From positions 1 to 49,782 of the forward strand of contig JABDKH010000257.1 of assembly GCA_013002345.1 (NCBI GenBank): a stretch of 49,782 bases of DNA, given 5' to 3'. The notes beneath the pieces were generated by a model that made no database searches, was not told the DNA's origin, and worked only from the letters and a program-made list of their open reading frames with translations. Shown here one piece after another: positions 46,457 through 49,782 of this stretch (its first letter is position 1; each line of letters begins with the position of its first letter). The position numbers and the translations under genes were made by a program. This DNA is from Rhodothermales bacterium (GTDB taxonomy: Bacteria > Bacteroidota > Rhodothermia > Rhodothermales > JABDKH01).

Positions 46457-48133
46457 CTATGAAGCCTGCTCTTGTCTTAACTGGAGAGAGCCCAATGTCT
46501 CATCAAATATGGTCACCGGGTAGCGACCACGCAATTCCCGCGCATGGTCCCTTACCGCCTTTCGCAACCAGACGAATTCCAACTGGCGCCTGATGGCATC
46601 CTTGGCGTCGGCGTATTCCGCCTCTCGTTCCGGCTTTCGCTCACCGACATACAGCACCACATAGCGACCTCCGACCTCGATGGGTCCAAGAATGTCGCCC
46701 GATTCTGCCGAGAAGACGCGATCCGCAAGCACGCCGAGTTGATCACGGGCAACAAATCCGAGTGCTCCGCCTCGCTCATCAGCTCGTGGCCGGACCGACC
46801 TGCGACGGGCGGTATCTGAGAAATTGTCGGGCGTAACGGTGCCACGCACAGCAATAGCTTCCTCTCGACTCTCAAGCAGGATTTCGCGCACAAAGACCTG
46901 TTCGGGCAGCCGAAACTCTGCACGATTCGTCGTGAAGTGCGAGCGAAGCGAATCCTCCGGTATTTCGAGGTTGTCGGCCAGTGCTTCCCACGCGCGCTCG
47001 TAGGTCCAGTCTCTCAACTCGTCTTCAAGGGCCCGCTTGAACTCCGGTGCCTCCTCGATTCCCGATCCCCGTGCCCGGCGAAGAATAGCCAGGCGGATCA
47101 TGATGCCTTCGAGGAAGGCGTCGAGGATTTCGGGGGTCCGGACCATTGTTCGTTGCTCGGCGCTGGCGAAAACGGCCTCGTCGAAGAACTCGCCAACTGT
47201 GAGAGTCCGCCCGTCCAACTCGACCAGGACGTCATTCATCTCGATATTCGTCACTTGTTCTCGACGGTCGATGGTCGTCCCGACGAGCCGCTCAAAAAGC
47301 GCGGCCAGAACGGGTTCGTCGATCCTGGGTGCGATCTCCTCAAGAAGTGCATCATACGTAGCCTTCTTCGCAAGCTGGCGACGGCGAACAACTACGTAGC
47401 GGCTAAGATTGGCTTTGCGCTCCGCGAATTCGGTTTCCGAGATGACAGGTTTGACCAGACGATCATCCAGCCGAATGACGGAATAGCCCTGCGCCGTCCT
47501 GACGGGCGGCGATATCTCCCCGACTTCCAGTGCATAGGCAGCCTCTTCAAAGGCCGGATCCATTTCGTCGAATCCGAAATAGCCAAGAGAACCCCCGTTT
47601 TCTGCCAGCGCCGGATCCTCGAAGTGCTCGCGGGCGAGATCCTCAAAGCGCTCTCCCCGCTGAAGCCTCTCGTGCAGGGTTGCGGCAGCGTCAAGCGTCG
47701 GTGCGTACAGGTGACTTGCTTTCAGCGTCGTCTTGGTTCTCAGGAAGAGCTGCCGAAGATCCTGCTCCCGGACAGCAATCGAATCGTACACGGCCCGCGC
47801 CAGATAGCCTTCAATGAGCAGCTTTCGTATGACACGGTCGCGTGAAAACTCATACTCGGGAGAACTGGCAACTCCATTGTCATTCTGCTCACGCACGAGG
47901 AGATCGACGGAAATGAGTCGCTCGAGGAAATCCCGACGGCGCATGGGTGTGTCTTCCAGGCCTGTCTCGAGCAGGTACTGCGCGTATTCTGTTCTGTAGC
48001 GATCTACTGTGATTGGCACGCCGTCGACGTCTGCCACTGCGACCGGGTCGTCACCAGCAGGACGGATGATGCCGAGCCAGGCGGCCGAGGCAGCGGCTGC
48101 AATCAATACCACTATGATGGCCGGCTTACGCAT
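46457..48133 (-). CDS. Periplasmic parvulin-type peptidyl-prolyl isomerase (SurA/PrsA-like)
   Basis: Folding helper of 558 residues with an N-terminal signal anchor (PAIIVVLIAAAASAAWLGII). A SurA-N-like helical region (about 30-130) is followed by a clear parvulin domain (about 135-225: KASHLYAP, then FEDPALAENGGSLGYFGFDEM, FEEAAYALEVGEISPPVRTAQGY). A second, less canonical parvulin-like unit lies at about 405-505 (FVREILLES, ERGGALGFVARDQLG, GDILGPIEVGGRYVVLYVG). Such proteins chaperone outer-membrane barrels. The coding start overlaps the lacI stop by eight bases and the TonB receptor follows six bases on, so it may help that receptor fold. A plain housekeeping isomerase that happens to sit here is the alternative. 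Confidence 0.87.
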   Translation of the reverse strand: MRKPAIIVVLIAAAASAAWLGIIRPAGDDPVAVADVDGVPITVDRYRTEYAQYLLETGLEDTPMRRRDFLERLISVDLLVREQNDNGVASSPEYEFSRDRVIRKLLIEGYLARAVYDSIAVREQDLRQLFLRTKTTLKASHLYAPTLDAAATLHERLQRGERFEDLAREHFEDPALAENGGSLGYFGFDEMDPAFEEAAYALEVGEISPPVRTAQGYSVIRLDDRLVKPVISETEFAERKANLSRYVVVRRRQLAKKATYDALLEEIAPRIDEPVLAALFERLVGTTIDRREQVTNIEMNDVLVELDGRTLTVGEFFDEAVFASAEQRTMVRTPEILDAFLEGIMIRLAILRRARGSGIEEAPEFKRALEDELRDWTYERAWEALADNLEIPEDSLRSHFTTNRAEFRLPEQVFVREILLESREEAIAVRGTVTPDNFSDTARRRSVRPRADERGGALGFVARDQLGVLADRVFSAESGDILGPIEVGGRYVVLYVGERKPEREAEYADAKDAIRRQLEFVWLRKAVRDHARELRGRYPVTIFDETLGSLQLRQEQAS

Positions 48134-49199
48134 TCGATGGCTCCCTCGCTACGCCGCGAACGGATTCGAGTACCTCGTCCATTGCGCCAGACTTTTGTTC
48201 AGCGACGGTCGATCGACGCACCACGACGCTCGGCGCAAGGACGGTGTGCCGTGCCCCGAGTTCGGGCTCGGCGATGCGCGCCAGAAGCATTTCCGTTGCG
48301 AGGCGGCCCATATCGTACATGGGTTGCCGAAGCGTACTCAATCCGATGTGTCGGCTGAAGTGAAGATCGTCGAAGCCGATAATCGCTACGTCATGAGGAA
48401 CCGCCAGGCCACGATCCTGAACGGCTGCCAGGGCTCCGACAGCCTGAACGTCGGAGGTGACGAACACTGCATCAGGCTTGCCACGATCAAGCAGTGCATT
48501 CATGGCAGTGTAGCCCTGAGCTTCACTGAAGCCGTGTCGCGTCTGATCCGTGCTCGCCATGACAAGATCATGGTCGACGGGGATTCGCTCATCTTGCAGC
48601 GCCCGACAGTAGCCTTGATAGCGATCGTGCGCAGGAACCGAGCCGGCGTGCCCCATGATGAGGCCAATTCGCGAGTGACCTTGCTCAATCAGGTGCCCGG
48701 TCGCCAGATACCCGCCGAGCTCATTGTCGATCGAAACGGAATCAAAATCCGGATGGGAGCAATCAACGAACACCGCTCGCTGCCCGGATCGCCTGAGTTT
48801 TGCGATTCTACCGTCGTCGACGGGCGTCGAAAATATCATGGCGCCGTCGGACCGACCCCGATGCAGGGCGCGGTCCAGCTGCGTGCCGACTTCCTCCATC
48901 GTTCGAGCGGTGTAGACGAGAAGATCGAACTCACTTTCCGCCAGTCGATCCTGAAGCCCTCGAAGTACTTCCATGAAGAAGTAGTTCGTGATCATAGGGA
49001 TCACGGCGGAGATAAGGCTGGATTTTCTGCGTGCCAGACTTTGAGCGGACGCGTGAGGCTGGTAGCCCAGCTCTGACGCAACCTCGAGCACTCGTCGCCG
49101 GGTCTTCTGGGCGACCCGGGCCTGGTTGTTCAGTACGCGCGACACCGTGGCGATGGAGACGCTGGCCCGCTCCGCGATATCGTATATGGTGACGCCCAA
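48126..49199 (-). CDS. LacI-family transcriptional regulator
   Basis: DNA-binding repressor or activator of 357 residues from a TTG start. The helix-turn-helix reads VTIYDIAERASVSIATVSRV (residues 3-22), followed by the hinge helix HASAQSLARRKS and a periplasmic-binding-protein-like effector domain (LISAVIPMITNYFFMEVLRG to the end). Landmarks: DGAMIFS, SVSIDNELGGYLATGHLIEQGH, PDAVFVTSDVQAVGALAA and VAIIGFDDLHFSRH. The TTG at 49199 gives the normal family N-terminus; an in-frame ATG at 49292 would add 31 atypical residues and cover the operator-like site, so I reject it. It is the first complete gene of the starch cluster and probably controls it in response to a maltodextrin; that ligand is inferred from context. 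Confidence 0.93.
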   Translation of the reverse strand: MGVTIYDIAERASVSIATVSRVLNNQARVAQKTRRRVLEVASELGYQPHASAQSLARRKSSLISAVIPMITNYFFMEVLRGLQDRLAESEFDLLVYTARTMEEVGTQLDRALHRGRSDGAMIFSTPVDDGRIAKLRRSGQRAVFVDCSHPDFDSVSIDNELGGYLATGHLIEQGHSRIGLIMGHAGSVPAHDRYQGYCRALQDERIPVDHDLVMASTDQTRHGFSEAQGYTAMNALLDRGKPDAVFVTSDVQAVGALAAVQDRGLAVPHDVAIIGFDDLHFSRHIGLSTLRQPMYDMGRLATEMLLARIAEPELGARHTVLAPSVVVRRSTVAEQKSGAMDEVLESVRGVAREPSNA

Positions 49200-49225
49200 A
49201 TATGCAGTTTTATTGCGGTTTCTCG

Positions 49226-49242
49226 TTTGCAGAAACTGCAAA
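49226..49242. promoter_or_regulatory. Palindrome upstream of lacI
   Basis: Perfect inverted repeat TTTGCAG-AAA-CTGCAAA, 27 bases before the TTG start of the LacI-type gene and directly beside the cre-like site. It could be a second regulator site or part of the leader. Confidence 0.5.
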
Positions 49243-49243
49243 A

Positions 49244-49257
49244 AGAAAGCGCTTACA
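49244..49257 (-). promoter_or_regulatory. LacI-family (cre-like) operator upstream of the regulator
   Basis: On the minus strand the site reads TGTAAGCGCTTTCT, with the palindromic core AAGCGCTT (49247-49254) and the central CG step that LacI/CcpA-type proteins contact. It matches the TGNNANCGNTNNCN pattern in all but the last half-site base. It lies 45 bases before the lacI start, where autoregulation and control of the following operon would be expected. Actual binding is inferred. Confidence 0.65.
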
Positions 49258-49497
49258 TGTGTCGTAGCCGCAAGGTAAAGGCATAATTTCATCGATTCAA
49301 CAGGGAGGGTGCCTCCTCGCGACGTGCTGTCGACGCGCGCCCGACTTCGCCGCCCGGAAGTCTTCAGAAAACGCCTCGCCCTGCTCCCCTGGAACGCGAA
49401 AAGGTTTTCATGAAATGGGAGCGAAAGCCGCGCAGAACCGATTTGGGGACGCCGAATTGCCCTTTTGCTGACCTGCCGTCGATGCGTCCCCTGTTCG
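49258..49497. other. Upstream leader region between GH13 fragment and lacI
   Basis: About 240 bases without a credible gene. The open frame reading through from lacI gives a low-complexity, unlikely protein. An inverted pair GCTCCC and GGGAGC brackets a GAAAA-GG-TTTTC palindrome near 49385-49425. This may act as the terminator of the GH13 gene at the window edge or as a leader structure. A promoter could not be fixed. Confidence 0.4.
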
Positions 49498-49782
49498 TCA
49501 CCGGCTGACCAGGACCACGCCGGAGCGCGGTAACAGCGATGCGCGATGACTTGATACCACTGAGAACGCGCCGCGACGCGACGATAACTCAGGCACGAAC
49601 GTGCTTGCACGAGCCAGTTCAAACTCTCTCGTTTCACCCGAGATGTTGAACACAACCGTGAGACTGTCGCCTGGCAGCGTGCGCCGGTACGACAGAAGTC
49701 CGGCGTCGTCATCCACAATCGTATAGTCGATATCGCCCCCGACCAATAATCGGTTCTTCGACCGGCGTAGATGGATGAGGTC
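49498..49782 (-). CDS. C-terminal end of a GH13 alpha-amylase/alpha-glucosidase (cut by window edge)
   Basis: Only the last 94 residues are in the window; the frame is open to base 49782. The visible part DLIHLRRSKNRLLVGGDIDY, then GLLSYRRTLPGDSLTVVFNISGETREFEL and a final short strand GVVLVSR, is the C-terminal beta-sandwich of GH13 oligo-glucosidases and related enzymes, where an LIxLR-type helix precedes a domain with VVxNxSG. The catalytic residues lie outside. It is on the same strand as the lacI gene and 298 bases upstream of it, so the starch cluster continues to the right. Confidence 0.8.
   Translation of the reverse strand, partial: DLIHLRRSKNRLLVGGDIDYTIVDDDAGLLSYRRTLPGDSLTVVFNISGETREFELARASTFVPELSSRRGAFSVVSSHRASLLPRSGVVLVSR

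Noticed and set aside
49200-49718. N-terminal extension of the LacI protein by up to 173 residues
   Set aside because: The open frame continues upstream, but the family begins at the TIYDIA motif and the extension would cover the operator-like palindromes.

Overview
The window looks like chromosomal DNA of a moderately GC-rich, Gram-negative member of the Bacteroidota/Rhodothermota group; Rhodothermales-like is my best guess. The grounds are proteins with type IX secretion (T9SS) C-terminal sorting tails, a PorV-like outer-membrane protein, a GWxTD-domain protein, HPr kinase without visible PTS genes, a TonB-dependent receptor with a CarboxypepD_reg-like N-terminus, and few Shine-Dalgarno sequences. 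No rRNA, tRNA, CRISPR array, integrase or transposase was found by eye.

Left part (1-15.4 kb). The window opens inside a CusA-type copper/silver RND pump. A DUF302 protein and a tocopherol-methyltransferase-like enzyme follow in tandem. Two glycoside hydrolases face them on the minus strand: a GH30 lipoprotein and a GH97 alpha-glucosidase. Then come clpB with a terminator hairpin, a secreted protein of unknown function with a strong terminator, and smc. Just after smc lies a tandem pair of ~145-bp repeat units.

Middle part (15.7-28.3 kb). A long minus-strand run of housekeeping and signalling genes reads, in transcription order: CDP-alcohol phosphatidyltransferase, ftsY, GWxTD protein, fmt, a degenerate galactokinase homologue, a MoxR ATPase, hprK, a Ser/Thr kinase with TPRs, and a secreted YciI-like protein. 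A family 2 glycosyltransferase is divergent from the phosphatidyltransferase. The galactokinase homologue has lost the residues that define catalysis and is the most surprising single gene.

Right part (28.3-49.8 kb). An unbroken minus-strand cluster appears devoted to starch or maltodextrin. In transcription order it holds the C-terminus of a GH13 enzyme (cut by the window edge), a LacI-family regulator with an operator-like palindrome before it, a two-domain parvulin isomerase, a TonB-dependent receptor, a 1285-residue exported protein with Asp-rich repeats, a PorV-like protein, a multi-module starch-binding-like T9SS protein, a T9SS-exported alpha-amylase, a lipoprotein GH13 enzyme, and MalE, MalF and MalG. 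The inferred flow is surface binding and cleavage of starch by T9SS cargo, uptake through the TonB receptor, periplasmic trimming, and ABC import with an ATPase encoded elsewhere. There is no SusD, so the layout differs from the classical Bacteroides Sus system.
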